Source of the DNA: Propionibacteriales bacterium
GTDB taxonomy: Bacteria > Actinomycetota > Actinomycetes > Propionibacteriales > Nocardioidaceae
Assembly: GCA_026392415.1 (NCBI GenBank)
Contig: JAPLCC010000012.1
Coordinates: forward strand, 1-64,000
DNA length: 64,000 bases
Reading direction: 5' to 3'
A model generated the notes under the pieces. The model saw only the letters and a program-made list of their open reading frames with translations. It was not told the DNA's origin and searched no databases. This document shows positions 32,862 to 41,504 of the stretch, piece after piece; position 1 is the first letter of the stretch; every line of letters starts with the position of its first letter. The position numbers and the translations under genes are program-made.

Positions 32862-32920
32862 AAACCCGGCCGGGCCAAGGGGGCCGACCGGGTTTTCCCG
32901 CGTGGGGCCTTTCGGCCCCA
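32862..32920 (-). terminator. Double terminator after YceI gene
   Basis: Two stem-loops follow the YceI stop on the minus strand. The nearer one is TGGGGCC/GGCCCCA at 32903-32920. The farther one has arms AAACCCGG and CCGGGTTT with additional inner pairing at 32862-32895; its A-rich left side and T-rich right side resemble an intrinsic terminator. Together they insulate YceI from the pyruvate carboxylase gene. Confidence 0.75.
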
Positions 32921-32938
32921 GGCGTTGTCTGACTCGAC

Positions 32939-33493
32939 TCAGGCGTTCTTGATGGCCGAGATGTCGAACTCGAGCTTGATCTTCTCGGAGACGAGCACGC
33001 CGCCGGTCTCGAGCGCTGCGTTCCAGGTCAGGCCCCAGTCCTTGCGGTTGACGGTGACGTCGCCCTCGAAGCCCACGCGGATGTTGCCGAACGGGTCCTT
33101 GGCGGAGCCGTTCTCCTCGAAGTTGATGGTGACCGGCTTGGTGACGTCCTTGATGGTCAGGTCGCCGGTGACGGCCCAGTCGGTGCCGTCGCGGGTGACG
33201 TCGGTCGAGACGAACTTCCACTCGGGGTAGGTCGCGACGTCGAAGAAGTCGGGGGAGGAGAGGTGGCCGTCGCGGTCGGCGCTCCCGGTGCTGACGCTGC
33301 CGGCGGCGATGGTGACGGTCACCGAGGAGGCCGAAGGGTTGGCCGTGTCGATGTGGGCGGTGGCGGACCACTCGCCGAACTGGCCGCGGACCTTGGTGAC
33401 GACCGCGTGGCGGGCCACGAAGCCGAGGCGGCTGTGCGCGGGGTCGACGGTGTAGTCGCCGGTGATGTCGGACAGGGCTGCGTTGTCGCTCAT
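32939..33493 (-). CDS. YceI family lipid-binding protein
   Basis: A 184-residue protein with the YceI lipocalin-like barrel fold, which binds long isoprenoid chains or fatty acids in characterised members. Signature strands: GDYTVDPAHSRLGFVARH at the N-terminus, ASVTVTIAAGSVSTG-like region with HLSSPDFFDVATYPEWKF near 85-100, and DLTIKDVTKPVTINFEE near 125. There is no signal peptide, so it is cytosolic like most actinobacterial members. ATG 33493 is preceded by AAGGAG. Two terminator-like hairpins follow the gene. Downstream pyruvate carboxylase is likely a separate transcript. Confidence 0.92.
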   Translation of the reverse strand: MSDNAALSDITGDYTVDPAHSRLGFVARHAVVTKVRGQFGEWSATAHIDTANPSASSVTVTIAAGSVSTGSADRDGHLSSPDFFDVATYPEWKFVSTDVTRDGTDWAVTGDLTIKDVTKPVTINFEENGSAKDPFGNIRVGFEGDVTVNRKDWGLTWNAALETGGVLVSEKIKLEFDISAIKNA

Positions 33494-33617
33494 GGGAGCT
33501 CCTTGGGGTCGAGGTTGTTGAAGTTTCAATGGCTTGAACCAATGGTGACATGTCAACCATTCCCACGCAAGGGGTGGTCCCCGTCACGTTGCCACAGGTC
33601 GCGCGCGCCAAAAAGGC

Positions 33618-33651
33618 AGGAAGCCGCCCCCCGTGCGGGGGACGGCTTCCT
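33618..33651 (-). terminator. Intrinsic terminator of the 45-residue gene
   Basis: AGGAAGCCG and CGGCTTCCT form the base of the stem, continued by a run of five G:C pairs after a mismatch, with loop GTGC. On the minus strand the stem is followed within three bases by TTTTT (A-run at 33610-33614). It is the clearest Rho-independent terminator in the window. Confidence 0.88.
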
Positions 33652-33662
33652 GGAAGCGGGAG

Positions 33663-33800
33663 TCAGGCGGCAGCGTGCGACTGCGCGAGCGCGGGCTGGC
33701 CGACTTCGATCCACACGGCTTCCATGCGGGTGCGGCCGTCAGCTGCGGTCACGGGGACCCAGCGCATTTCGAGCCTGGACGTCGTCTCGGTGTTGGTCAT
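33663..33800 (-). CDS. 45-residue conserved small protein
   Basis: A short gene starting MTNTETTSRLEMRWVPVTAA and ending with an Ala/His-rich tail. The core RLEMRWVPVTAADGRTRME followed by AVWIEVG looks like a compact beta hairpin pair, and proteins with this pattern recur in actinobacteria. Support for expression is strong: AGGAGG seven bases before ATG 33800, a TATCTT -10-like element further upstream, and a full intrinsic terminator directly after the stop. A longer reading to 33935 lacks that ribosome site. Function unknown. The leader contains GGTGAACA twice, a possible regulatory direct repeat. Confidence 0.75.
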   Translation of the reverse strand: MTNTETTSRLEMRWVPVTAADGRTRMEAVWIEVGQPALAQSHAAA

Positions 33801-34022
33801 GGGACACCTCCTGTTCACCTTGTGTTCACCAAGATAGCACGATCCCCACTGCGCACCCAGAAAACGACGGAAACCGAGACTTCTTGCTCCACCTGGAGGG
33901 TCTTCCGCGGACCTTTGGTCGTGTCGGCACTCCATTTCGGCGGTGAGTGACGGGGGTCACCCGGCGCCAATGCAGTCGATCTGCCCAATTTCGGGCAGGA
34001 AGTTGAGATTCAGCGCGGCGCG
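33801..34022. promoter_or_regulatory. Divergent promoter region with dyads
   Basis: On the minus strand GGTGAACA occurs twice and TATCTT may be the -10 for the 45-residue gene. Towards the plus-strand genes, GTGA-N6-TCAC at 33947-33960 resembles a CRP/Fnr-type dyad, and CTGCCC-N6-GGGCAG at 33981-33998 is a perfect 6-bp inverted repeat. Either dyad could control the small gene plus glmS unit. No factor can be assigned. Confidence 0.4.
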
Positions 34023-34301
34023 ATGCACTCTCAACCTGTGTACGTCGACCCACGGCTCCTGCGACGCGTCCAGGAATCCAGTGGGTTGACGGAGTCGGAG
34101 GCGCAACGACTGGTCGAGGACGTCCTGGCGTTCCACGCCGAGTCGGTCGAGGACCGCGTGCGCCGGCGGCACAGCGAGTTGAAGACCTACGGCGCCAGGA
34201 ACGCCGAGATCTTCGCCCGGCTCCGCGAGGAGCTGAGCGGCCACGTGGTGGCCGCACCCGACCTTTCCGAGCGCCAGCTGCGCCGGATCATCTACGGATA
34301 G
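34023..34301 (+). CDS. Small conserved protein upstream of glmS
   Basis: A 92-residue soluble protein, strongly helical and charged (LLRRVQESSGLTESEAQRLVEDVLAFHAE, in parts), ending in DLSERQLRRIIYG. No domain was recognised; the LTESEAQRLVEDVLAFH segment resembles a short helix-turn-helix but is not diagnostic. It ends 11 bp before the glmS start, so it is very likely on the same transcript. Start ATG 34023; no strong ribosome site is visible. An alternative role as a nonspecific leader gene cannot be excluded. Confidence 0.7.
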   Translation: MHSQPVYVDPRLLRRVQESSGLTESEAQRLVEDVLAFHAESVEDRVRRRHSELKTYGARNAEIFARLREELSGHVVAAPDLSERQLRRIIYG

Positions 34302-34312
34302 AGGACACCCCT

Positions 34313-36148
34313 ATGTGCGGCATCGTCGGATACGTCGGCCCCCAGCAGGCAGCCCCGCTGCTCCTGGAGGGACTGACCCGTCTGGAGCATCGCGGCTACG
34401 ACTCCGCCGGCCTGGCGGTCGTCGGCAGCAGTGGTGTGAAGGTGGCCAAGCGGGCCGGCCGGGTCCGTGACCTCTCCGACGGCCTGCCCAAGCGGTTCTC
34501 CGGGAAGATCGGGATCGGGCACACCCGCTGGGCGACCCATGGTCCGGCCAACGACGTGAACGCGCACCCGCACGCCAGCGTCGACGGCCGGGTCGCCGTC
34601 GTCCACAACGGGATCATCGACAACGCCTCGACCCTGCGCGCACAGCTGGGGGACGCCGGTGTCGAGCTGGCCTCCGACACCGACACCGAGGTGCTGGCCC
34701 ACCTCATCGGCCGCTCGATTGCGCCGACCCTGGAGGGCCGGGTCGCCGAGGCGCTGGGCCGGATCGACGGCACCTACGGCATCGCGGTCACCCATGCCGA
34801 CTTCCCCGATCGGATCGTGGTGGCCCGCAATGGCAGCCCGCTCATCATCGGCGTCGGCGACCACGAGATGCACGTCGCGTCCGACCTGGCCGCGCTCGTC
34901 CGCTACACCACGACGGTGGCGCACCTCGAGGACGGCGAGATGGCGACGATCACCGCGAATGGTTTCAAGACCTACCGGCTGGATGCCTCCGGGATGTCCG
35001 CCACCAATCGGCTGGCCAACGAGGTCGACATCGACCCCGAGGCCTACGAGTCCGGCGACCACGACTCCTTCATGCACAAGGAGCTGCTGGAGCAGCCGGC
35101 CCGCGCCGAGGCCGTGCTGCGCGGCCGCATGGACGAGCGCTTCGGCACCGGTCACCTCGGCGGCCTCAACATGGACGCCCGCCAGCTCCGCGCGATCAAG
35201 CGCGTCAAGATCCTCGGCTGCGGATCGGCGTACTACGTCGGCCAGATGGGCGCTGCACTGATCGAGGAGCTGGCCCGGATCCCCGCCGACGCGGAGGCCG
35301 CCAGCGAGTTCCGTTACCGCAACCCGATCGTCGAGCCCGACACCCTCTACGTCGTCGTGAGCCAGTCCGGCGAGACGATCGACTCCCTCCTCGCCGTCCA
35401 GGAGGTACGCCGCAAGGGCGGCCGGGTGATCGGCCTGGTCAACGTGGTCGGCTCAGCGATCGCCCGCGAGGTCGACGGAGGCATCTACCTCCACGCCGGC
35501 CCGGAGGTGGCGGTGGCGTCGACCAAGGCACTCACCAACATGTTCCTCGCGTTCGCGCTGCTGGCGGTGCAGCTCGGCCGGGTCCGTGACCTCTCGATCT
35601 CCGACGGTCGGCGGCTGATCGCCGGGCTCACCAAGGTCCCCGGCCAGATCGAGCAGATCCTCGCCACCGAGCCGCAGCTGGCCCTCGTCGCGCACACGCT
35701 CGCCGAGGCGGAGAGCTTGTTCTTCATCGGCCGGGTGCGCGGCTTCCCGATCGCACGGGAAGGCGCCCAGAAGTTCAAGGAGATCAGTTATCGGCACGCC
35801 GAGGCCTACCAGACCAGCGAGCTCAAGCACGGTCCGCTGGCGCTGATCTCGCCGTCGGTGCCGACGATCGCGATCGTGCCCGACGACGAGCTCGTCGAGC
35901 GCAACGTCGCGGCGCTGCACGAGATCGCGGCCCGTGGAGGTCCGCTGACGGTGGTCACGCACCCCGGCGTCGATCTCGGTGACCTGGCGGGCGCGGTCGA
36001 GCGGATCGACGTACCCCGCAACGAGCGCGAGCTCGACCCGATCCTGCTGACCATCCCCCTTCAGGTGCTGGCCTATCACGCAGCGCTGAAGCTCGGTCAC
36101 GACATCGACAAGCCCCGCAACCTCGCCAAGTCGGTCACCGTCGAGTAG
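34313..36148 (+). CDS. glmS: Glutamine--fructose-6-phosphate aminotransferase
   Basis: A 611-residue cytosolic enzyme making glucosamine-6-phosphate for peptidoglycan and mycothiol precursors. The N-terminal glutaminase domain begins CGIVGYVG, with Cys2 the nucleophile after Met removal; GIGHTRWATHG and VVHNGIIDN follow. Two SIS domains: ILGCGSAYYVGQ with VSQSGETIDS, then FFIGRVRGFPIAREGAQKFKE with SELKHGPLALI. The C-terminus KPRNLAKSVTVE is the invariant catalytic tail. Length matches the family. AGGACACCCCT precedes ATG. No glmS ribozyme-like leader is present. Confidence 0.97.
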   Translation: MCGIVGYVGPQQAAPLLLEGLTRLEHRGYDSAGLAVVGSSGVKVAKRAGRVRDLSDGLPKRFSGKIGIGHTRWATHGPANDVNAHPHASVDGRVAVVHNGIIDNASTLRAQLGDAGVELASDTDTEVLAHLIGRSIAPTLEGRVAEALGRIDGTYGIAVTHADFPDRIVVARNGSPLIIGVGDHEMHVASDLAALVRYTTTVAHLEDGEMATITANGFKTYRLDASGMSATNRLANEVDIDPEAYESGDHDSFMHKELLEQPARAEAVLRGRMDERFGTGHLGGLNMDARQLRAIKRVKILGCGSAYYVGQMGAALIEELARIPADAEAASEFRYRNPIVEPDTLYVVVSQSGETIDSLLAVQEVRRKGGRVIGLVNVVGSAIAREVDGGIYLHAGPEVAVASTKALTNMFLAFALLAVQLGRVRDLSISDGRRLIAGLTKVPGQIEQILATEPQLALVAHTLAEAESLFFIGRVRGFPIAREGAQKFKEISYRHAEAYQTSELKHGPLALISPSVPTIAIVPDDELVERNVAALHEIAARGGPLTVVTHPGVDLGDLAGAVERIDVPRNERELDPILLTIPLQVLAYHAALKLGHDIDKPRNLAKSVTVE

Positions 36149-36156
36149 GCGAGCAG

Positions 36157-37446
36157 TCAGGTGGCGCGTGGGATCAGCAGGGAGACCAGCACCGGGTTGT
36201 GGTCCGAGATCATCGGCGAGGCGTACCTCGAGCCGTCGAGGCGGTAGTCGACCTCCCAGCTGGCGACGTGCACGCCCGGCGGCGCGAACACCCGGTCGAC
36301 GTGGTCACCCCACGTCCAGGAGTTCCGGATCGTCGTACTCGTGCCGCAGGCGGAGTTGCGGGTCGGGCGGGAGAGGTAGCGCAGGGCCTGGTCGTAGGCG
36401 TCGTCCTGGCCCTCGGCGTACAACCGCTTGAGGGGCGCGTCGGTGCCCCGGCTGCGGGTCGAGTTGAAGTCGCCGGCGTAGACGATGGTCTCGCCGGGGA
36501 ACGCCGCGTTGACTGCGTCGGCGACGTCGTCGGTCTGCTCGGCGCGGCGGCTGTCGCCCAGGGCGCTGTTCTGCGGCCAGAGGTGCAGGCCGACCACGAC
36601 GACCTCCTGGCCGGAGTCCTTCTCGCGCACCTTCACCCAGCACGCGCCGTGCGCCTTGTCGTCGTACTGCTCGAAGTTCAGGCCGCCGTTGGTGTCCGGC
36701 ACGATCTCGTAGGTGGCGTCGCGGACGAAGACGGACTGGTTGTCCTCGTAGCGGTTTCCGGTGCCGTCCCCGGTCTGGCAGCCGCGGGTGAACGTGCCGT
36801 CCAGTTCGTCGGTGAGGTACGACGTCGCCTCGTTGCCCTCCTGGACCGCGAGCACGTCGACCGCGCGACCGCCGGAGCCGACGTCCATCTGCTCGATCCT
36901 GTTGCGGACCCAGGGGCCGCGCGTGCTCCATGCGCCGAGGCTGTTGGCGCACGCGCTGCTGCACGTGTTCCAGGTCCCGACCACGAGCGGGATCGAGGTG
37001 GCGGGCACGGCCCGTGAGGTCCGCACCGTGACCTTGCAGTGCGGCCCGCCGCGGTAGCCGTAGCCGGCGCTGTTCTGGCCGCGCACCTGGAAGCAGTACG
37101 TCGTGCCGGGGTTCAGGCCGTCGATCATCACCGCCTGCACGTTGTCGCGGTCGCCACGCAGGCGCTTGACCTTCTTGGTGCGTGATCGCTGCACCTCGTC
37201 GGTGGTGATGGCGCCGGACGCGGCGGCGTACTCGATCTCGTAGATGCTCGCGCCGCTGACGCGCGCCCACTCCACGCGCAAGGAGACGGTGGGGCCCGTG
37301 CGAGTGATCTGGTGGGTCATCCAGACGATGCCGGCCTTGGCCGGGCGGGACGCGGCTGCAGCCGGGCCTGCTGCGAGGCCGATCAGGGGCAGCGCGCACG
37401 CGAGGGCAGCCAGCAGCGCCACCCTGCGTCGAACAGCCTCGTACAT
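36157..37446 (-). CDS. Secreted FN3 plus endonuclease/exonuclease/phosphatase-like protein
   Basis: A 429-residue exported protein. Signal peptide: RRRVALLAALACALPLIGLAAGPAAAA. A fibronectin type III domain follows (residues about 40-135: VSLRVEWARVSGASIYEIEYA to GLNPGTTYCFQVRGQN). The C-terminal nuclease-fold domain has WNTCSSAC, VLAVQEGNE (metal Glu), VVVGLHLWPQN, YAGDFNSTR and the final SDHNPVLVSL with catalytic Asp-His. The order E, GDFN, SDHNP is that of DNase I-like phosphodiesterases, so extracellular DNA or a phospholipid could be the substrate. GTG/ATG at 37446 is the start. It is convergent with glmS (8-bp gap). Confidence 0.85.
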   Translation of the reverse strand: MYEAVRRRVALLAALACALPLIGLAAGPAAAASRPAKAGIVWMTHQITRTGPTVSLRVEWARVSGASIYEIEYAAASGAITTDEVQRSRTKKVKRLRGDRDNVQAVMIDGLNPGTTYCFQVRGQNSAGYGYRGGPHCKVTVRTSRAVPATSIPLVVGTWNTCSSACANSLGAWSTRGPWVRNRIEQMDVGSGGRAVDVLAVQEGNEATSYLTDELDGTFTRGCQTGDGTGNRYEDNQSVFVRDATYEIVPDTNGGLNFEQYDDKAHGACWVKVREKDSGQEVVVVGLHLWPQNSALGDSRRAEQTDDVADAVNAAFPGETIVYAGDFNSTRSRGTDAPLKRLYAEGQDDAYDQALRYLSRPTRNSACGTSTTIRNSWTWGDHVDRVFAPPGVHVASWEVDYRLDGSRYASPMISDHNPVLVSLLIPRAT

Positions 37447-37596
37447 CGTGTCCCTCTCCCTCGCCTCCTACGGTAGGTCGGCAGGAATGATCGCGACCTG
37501 AGAATCCGGCAACTCGCGACGCCGGAGCGCGAAGGTGACCCATCGCACCGCGCTGACGATCGCCCGTGATAAGCCTCACGGCCCTAGGCTGGGGGG
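37447..37596. other. Divergent gap before DEAD-box helicase
   Basis: Contains promoters for the secreted nuclease-like gene (minus) and the helicase (plus). GATAAGCCTCACGGCCCTAGGCT precedes the helicase, cited here only as position 37568-37590; TAGGCT at 37585-37590 may be a -10 hexamer close to the GTG start. No palindrome or riboswitch was recognised. Confidence 0.4.
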
Positions 37597-39327
37597 GTGA
37601 GTGAGCCCGCAGAGCACGAGACCGCCACGTTTGCCGACCTCGGTCTCGGCGAGCGGATCCTGAAGTCCCTGTCGGACGTCGGCTATGAATCGCCGTCCGC
37701 CATCCAGGCGCAGACCATCCCGCACCTCCTCGAGGGCCGCGACGTGATGGGTCTGGCGCAGACCGGAACCGGCAAGACGGCGGCCTTCGCCCTGCCGATC
37801 CTCGACCGCCTCGACCTGACCCAGAAGACCCCCCAGGCGCTGGTCCTGGCGCCGACGCGTGAGCTCGCGATCCAGGTCTGCGAGGCCTTCGAGAAGTACG
37901 CCGCCACCATGAAGGGCGTCCACGTCCTGCCCGTGTACGGCGGCCAGGGCTACGGCATCCAGCTGTCGGCGCTCCGCCGTGGCGTCCACATCGTCGTCGG
38001 CACCCCCGGCCGGATCATGGACCACCTCGAGAAGGGCACGCTCGACCTCACGCAGCTGCGCTTCCTGGTCCTCGACGAGGCCGACGAGATGCTCAACATG
38101 GGCTTTGCGGAGGATGTCGAGACGATCCTCGCCGACACCCCGGACTCCAAGCAGGTCGCGCTGTTCTCCGCGACCATGCCCAGCCAGATCAAGCGGCTGT
38201 CGGCGAAGTACCTCAACGATCCGGTGTCCATCTCGATCGAGCGGAAGACCCGCACGGCCGAGAACATCAAGCAGCGCTACCTGATCGTCAGCTACCCGCA
38301 GAAGGTCGACGCCCTCACCCGCATCCTCGAGGTGGAGAACTTCGAGGGGATGATCGTCTTCGTCCGCACCAAGAGCGAGACCGAGCTGCTTGCGGAGAAG
38401 CTGCGCGCCCGTGGCTACAGCGCCGCCGCCATCAGCGGTGACGTGCAGCAGGCCCAGCGCGAGCGGACCGTCAACCAGCTCAAGAGCGGCAAGCTCGACA
38501 TCCTGGTCGCCACCGATGTCGCGGCGCGTGGCCTCGACGTCGAGCGGATCAGCCACGTCGTCAACTACGACATCCCGACCGACACCGAGGCCTACGTGCA
38601 CCGGATCGGTCGCACCGGTCGCGCCGGCCGCAGCGGTGACGCGATCTCGTTCGTCACCCCGCGCGAGCGCTACCTGCTCAAGCACATCGAGAAGGCGACC
38701 CGCTCGACCCTCGAGCAGATGCAGCTCCCCACGGTCGAGGCCGTCAACGTGACGCGTCTGGCCCGCTTCGACGACCAGATCACCGCGGCCCTCGAGTCGC
38801 CCAGCATCTCGTTCTTCCGTGACGTGGTCAGCCACTACATCCGCGAGCACGACGTCCCCGAGGTCGATGTGGCCGCCGCGCTGGCGATCGCGATGCAGGG
38901 CGACACCCCGCTGCTGCTCGACCCGGCCGCCGAGCGCACGGTGCGCGCCAAGTCCTTCGACCGGCCCGACAGCTCTGATCGCGGCGACCACCGCAAGCGC
39001 GACGGCTACGGCTCCGACCGTGGTGGCTCGCGTGGCGACCGGCCGCGCCCCGACCGGAGCGACCGGCCGCCGGCCGCCGGCCTGGCGGCGTACAAGATCC
39101 AGGTGGGCAAGCGCCACAAGGTCGAGCCCCGCCAGATCGTCGGCGCGCTGGCCAACGAGGGTGGCCTCGACCGTCGCGACTTCGGCCGGATCACGATCCG
39201 CCCGGACTACTCGGTCGTCGAGCTGCCCAAGGACCTCTCGGCCGAGACGTGGGCGAAGCTCAAGACCACGCGCATCAGCGGCAAGCTGATCGAGCTCCAG
39301 GTGGACCAGGGTCCGCCGAAGCGCTGA
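37597..39327 (+). CDS. deaD: DEAD-box RNA helicase with DbpA-type RNA-binding domain
   Basis: A 576-residue ATP-dependent RNA helicase of the DeaD/CsdA kind, acting in ribosome assembly and RNA decay. Motifs in order: Q motif YESPSAIQAQTIP, motif I AQTGTGKT, Ia PTRELAIQV, Ib TPGRI, II DEAD, III SAT, then RGLDVERISHVVNYD and VI HRIGRTGRAGR. After an acidic/basic linker rich in Arg-Asp (DRGGSRGDRPRPDRSDRP), the last 85 residues form the DbpA RNA-binding domain (YKIQVGKRHKVEPRQIVGAL). GTG 37597 is the start, close after a TAGGCT element, so the leader is very short. Confidence 0.95.
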   Translation: MSEPAEHETATFADLGLGERILKSLSDVGYESPSAIQAQTIPHLLEGRDVMGLAQTGTGKTAAFALPILDRLDLTQKTPQALVLAPTRELAIQVCEAFEKYAATMKGVHVLPVYGGQGYGIQLSALRRGVHIVVGTPGRIMDHLEKGTLDLTQLRFLVLDEADEMLNMGFAEDVETILADTPDSKQVALFSATMPSQIKRLSAKYLNDPVSISIERKTRTAENIKQRYLIVSYPQKVDALTRILEVENFEGMIVFVRTKSETELLAEKLRARGYSAAAISGDVQQAQRERTVNQLKSGKLDILVATDVAARGLDVERISHVVNYDIPTDTEAYVHRIGRTGRAGRSGDAISFVTPRERYLLKHIEKATRSTLEQMQLPTVEAVNVTRLARFDDQITAALESPSISFFRDVVSHYIREHDVPEVDVAAALAIAMQGDTPLLLDPAAERTVRAKSFDRPDSSDRGDHRKRDGYGSDRGGSRGDRPRPDRSDRPPAAGLAAYKIQVGKRHKVEPRQIVGALANEGGLDRRDFGRITIRPDYSVVELPKDLSAETWAKLKTTRISGKLIELQVDQGPPKR

Positions 39328-39341
39328 GGTCAGGTCGGGTC

Positions 39342-39935
39342 ATGGGGGGACGCTCGCGTCGGGGAACGGTCGCTGCTGTTGCAGCGCTCGGAGTCCTCGC
39401 TGCGGGCTGTGCCGCCACCCCGGCCGATCCCGCGGCGCAGCCGGGCACGCCCGGGAGCAGTGCGTCGCAGCAGGTCTCCGACCGTCCCGACAAGGACCGC
39501 ACGGAGAAGGTGTCGCGGTCATCGGGTGCCCGCGCCGACGTCCCCGACATCGAGATCATGGCCCAGCTCGCGCGGCGCGCCGAGCGGATCGCGAAGAACC
39601 TGCCGAAGGTGGTCGTCCCGACGGACGTCGACCGCGGCAGCAATCGCGCGATCGGCTACCAGCTGATGATCGAGTTCGGGTTCCCGGCCGATCAGTGGCC
39701 CTATCTCGATGCCTTGTGGCAACGCGAGTCCGGCTGGAGCCACCTCGCCGACAACCCGACGTCGAGCGCCTACGGCATCCCGCAGTCGTTGCCCGGTTCC
39801 AAGATGGCCGTCGTCGGTGCCGACTGGAGGACCAACCCCGAGACCCAGATCCGCTGGGGTCTGGCCTACATCGCGGCGCGCTACGGCAATGCGCAGAAGG
39901 CGTGGGCTCACTCGGAAGAGTTCGGCTGGTACTAG
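39342..39935 (+). CDS. Lytic transglycosylase-like lipoprotein
   Basis: A 197-residue surface lipoprotein from ATG 39342: signal peptide RRGTVAAVAALGVLAAGCAAT with lipobox LAAGC. An unstructured stretch to about residue 60 and a helical region (PDIEIMAQLARRAERIAK) follow. The C-terminal domain, DQWPYLDALWQRESGWSHLA then SSAYGIPQSLPGSKM and TQIRWGLAYIAARYG, is the SLT-like fold seen in aggregation-promoting factors; the Glu in WQRESGW is the expected catalytic residue. The role would be peptidoglycan trimming at the cell surface. It ends in overlap (4 bp) with a convergent membrane protein gene. Confidence 0.85.
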   Translation: MGGRSRRGTVAAVAALGVLAAGCAATPADPAAQPGTPGSSASQQVSDRPDKDRTEKVSRSSGARADVPDIEIMAQLARRAERIAKNLPKVVVPTDVDRGSNRAIGYQLMIEFGFPADQWPYLDALWQRESGWSHLADNPTSSAYGIPQSLPGSKMAVVGADWRTNPETQIRWGLAYIAARYGNAQKAWAHSEEFGWY

Positions 39936-40534
39936 GCCACGTCTGACGCACCCTGGTGCACGTCGAGGTGGAGCAGTCGCGCGATCAGGTCGACCAGCGG
40001 TCCGAGCAGGAGGATGACGGCGATCGTGCCGACCCCGACGGTGGCGCCGAGCAGCCAGCCGATCAGCGCGCCGCCGCCCTGGACCGCGCTGTAGGTCCAG
40101 CGGAACGGCACCGGCGGGTCCCACGCGAGGGCAGCCGCCTCGGCGGGGCCGGCTCCCGTCTGGCTGCCGAGGTACGTCGCGATGCCGAGCGCCAGCACCG
40201 GGAACGCCAGCACGAGGAACGCGATCCGCGCGGGTACGCCGTCCGGGCTGGGGAGCAGGTCGAGTGCGACGGACACGGTGACGCCGACCAGCAGCACCTG
40301 GACCACGGTGCCGACACCGGGGATGACCTTGCGGGTCGCCGCCACGGCCACGAAGAGCACGCCGATCACGAGGTTGGCGACCCAGAAGGCGACGTCGAAC
40401 GACTTCGCGACGCCGTTGACCAGCGTCGAGTAGCCGTCCGAGCCGAGGTCGGCGCCGAGCAGCAGCCCGACCCCGACACCGAGGACGACGCAGCCGACGA
40501 CGAGCAGGGCCAGCCGGCGGAGGTAGGGGGCCAC
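39932..40534 (-). CDS. YczE/YitT-like integral membrane protein
   Basis: A 200-residue polytopic protein with about five to six hydrophobic helices: LALLVVGCVVLGVGVGLLLGADLGSDGYST (in parts), then VANLVIGVLFVAVAA, VQVLLVGVTVSVALDLL, IAFLVLAFPVLALGIATYL and GTIAVILLLGPLVDLIARLL. The D-L-G-S-D-G-Y loop after helix 1 resembles the G-x-x-P/D-(W/Y) loop of the YczE family of unknown function. GTG 40534 is the start. It is 12 bp from the flavoprotein gene upstream on the same strand and may be co-transcribed with it. Confidence 0.75.
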   Translation of the reverse strand: MAPYLRRLALLVVGCVVLGVGVGLLLGADLGSDGYSTLVNGVAKSFDVAFWVANLVIGVLFVAVAATRKVIPGVGTVVQVLLVGVTVSVALDLLPSPDGVPARIAFLVLAFPVLALGIATYLGSQTGAGPAEAAALAWDPPVPFRWTYSAVQGGGALIGWLLGATVGVGTIAVILLLGPLVDLIARLLHLDVHQGASDVA

Positions 40535-40546
40535 GGCCCCACCCTC

Positions 40547-41488
40547 TCAGGCGATGGCGCGCGCCGCCGCCAGGTCGGCCATCACCAGGTCGCGGTCACA
40601 GGCCGCACCTGCGACGAGCCCGGCAGCGGCGGCGGTCAGCACCGAGGCCATCGGCATCGGCAGGTCGCGGTGGTGTGCGAGGTCGCCTGCGGCGTACACG
40701 CCGGGTCGGCTGGTCGCGCCCATGATGTCGACGTGGATGCCGCCGAGGTCGCCGGTCTCCAGCCCCAGTTGCTCGGCGAACGGCGCGGCCTGCCGCCACG
40801 TCGGCGCGACGAACATGCCGCCGAGCTCCACGGTGTGCCCGTGGTCCAGCAGCGCCCGCAGACCGTCGCTGGCCGCCTCGACGCCGAGGACCGAACCGGT
40901 GTGCACCTCGAGCCGGAGCGCCTTCAGGGAGGCGTCCACGTCGGGGCTCACCTCGGCCCCGTCGGTGAGGACGACGACCCGGTTCGCCAGCCGCGCCATC
41001 AGCTGGGCGAGCATCGGCACGTGCGGCCCGGCCCCGAGCAGGCCGACCGTGCGGTCGGCGAACTCGTAGCCGTGGCAGTAGGGGCAGTGCGCGACGGCGG
41101 AGCCGAACAGCTCGGCCAGTCCGGGGATTGCGGGCAGCTCGTCGCTCAGGCCGGTCGCGAGCAGCACCCGCCGCGCAGACACCGACGGCTCACCGTCGAC
41201 CTCGATCGTGAACGCATCGGGATCCCCGGTGATGGACACCACCGCCCGCTCGACGAACGAGACGGTGTCGTAGCGCGCGATGTCCTCGCGGGCTGCCAGG
41301 CGAAGTTCGGCGGGCGGGGTGCCGTCGTGGCCGAGGAAGTTCTGCATGTGCTCGGCGGGGTCGTTGCGGAACCGGTCGGTGCTGAACACGACCACGTCGC
41401 GCCGCATTCGCCCGAGGGTCAGTGCGGCCTGGAGGCCAGCGGTTCCGGCGCCGATCACGGCGACGTCGTACTGCTTCGATTGCTTCAT
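40547..41488 (-). CDS. Thioredoxin-reductase-like FAD oxidoreductase
   Basis: A 313-residue flavoprotein (from ATG 41488). The FAD fold DVAVIGAGTAGLQAALTLGR starts it; NAD(P)-binding VGLLGAGPHVPML is in the middle; the redox pair CPYC lies at residues 135-138 in AHCPYCHGYEF; and the second FAD motif GVYAAGDLAHH is near the end. Thioredoxin reductase has the same layout, but the surroundings are divergent, so the partner may be a different disulfide protein. ATG 41509 would start inside a palindrome, so 41488 is preferred. The gene is divergent from a MerR regulator with a shared operator, and YczE-like gene follows. Confidence 0.88.
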   Translation of the reverse strand: MKQSKQYDVAVIGAGTAGLQAALTLGRMRRDVVVFSTDRFRNDPAEHMQNFLGHDGTPPAELRLAAREDIARYDTVSFVERAVVSITGDPDAFTIEVDGEPSVSARRVLLATGLSDELPAIPGLAELFGSAVAHCPYCHGYEFADRTVGLLGAGPHVPMLAQLMARLANRVVVLTDGAEVSPDVDASLKALRLEVHTGSVLGVEAASDGLRALLDHGHTVELGGMFVAPTWRQAAPFAEQLGLETGDLGGIHVDIMGATSRPGVYAAGDLAHHRDLPMPMASVLTAAAAGLVAGAACDRDLVMADLAAARAIA

Positions 41489-41504
41489 GTCGCCATCGTG
41501 TGAG

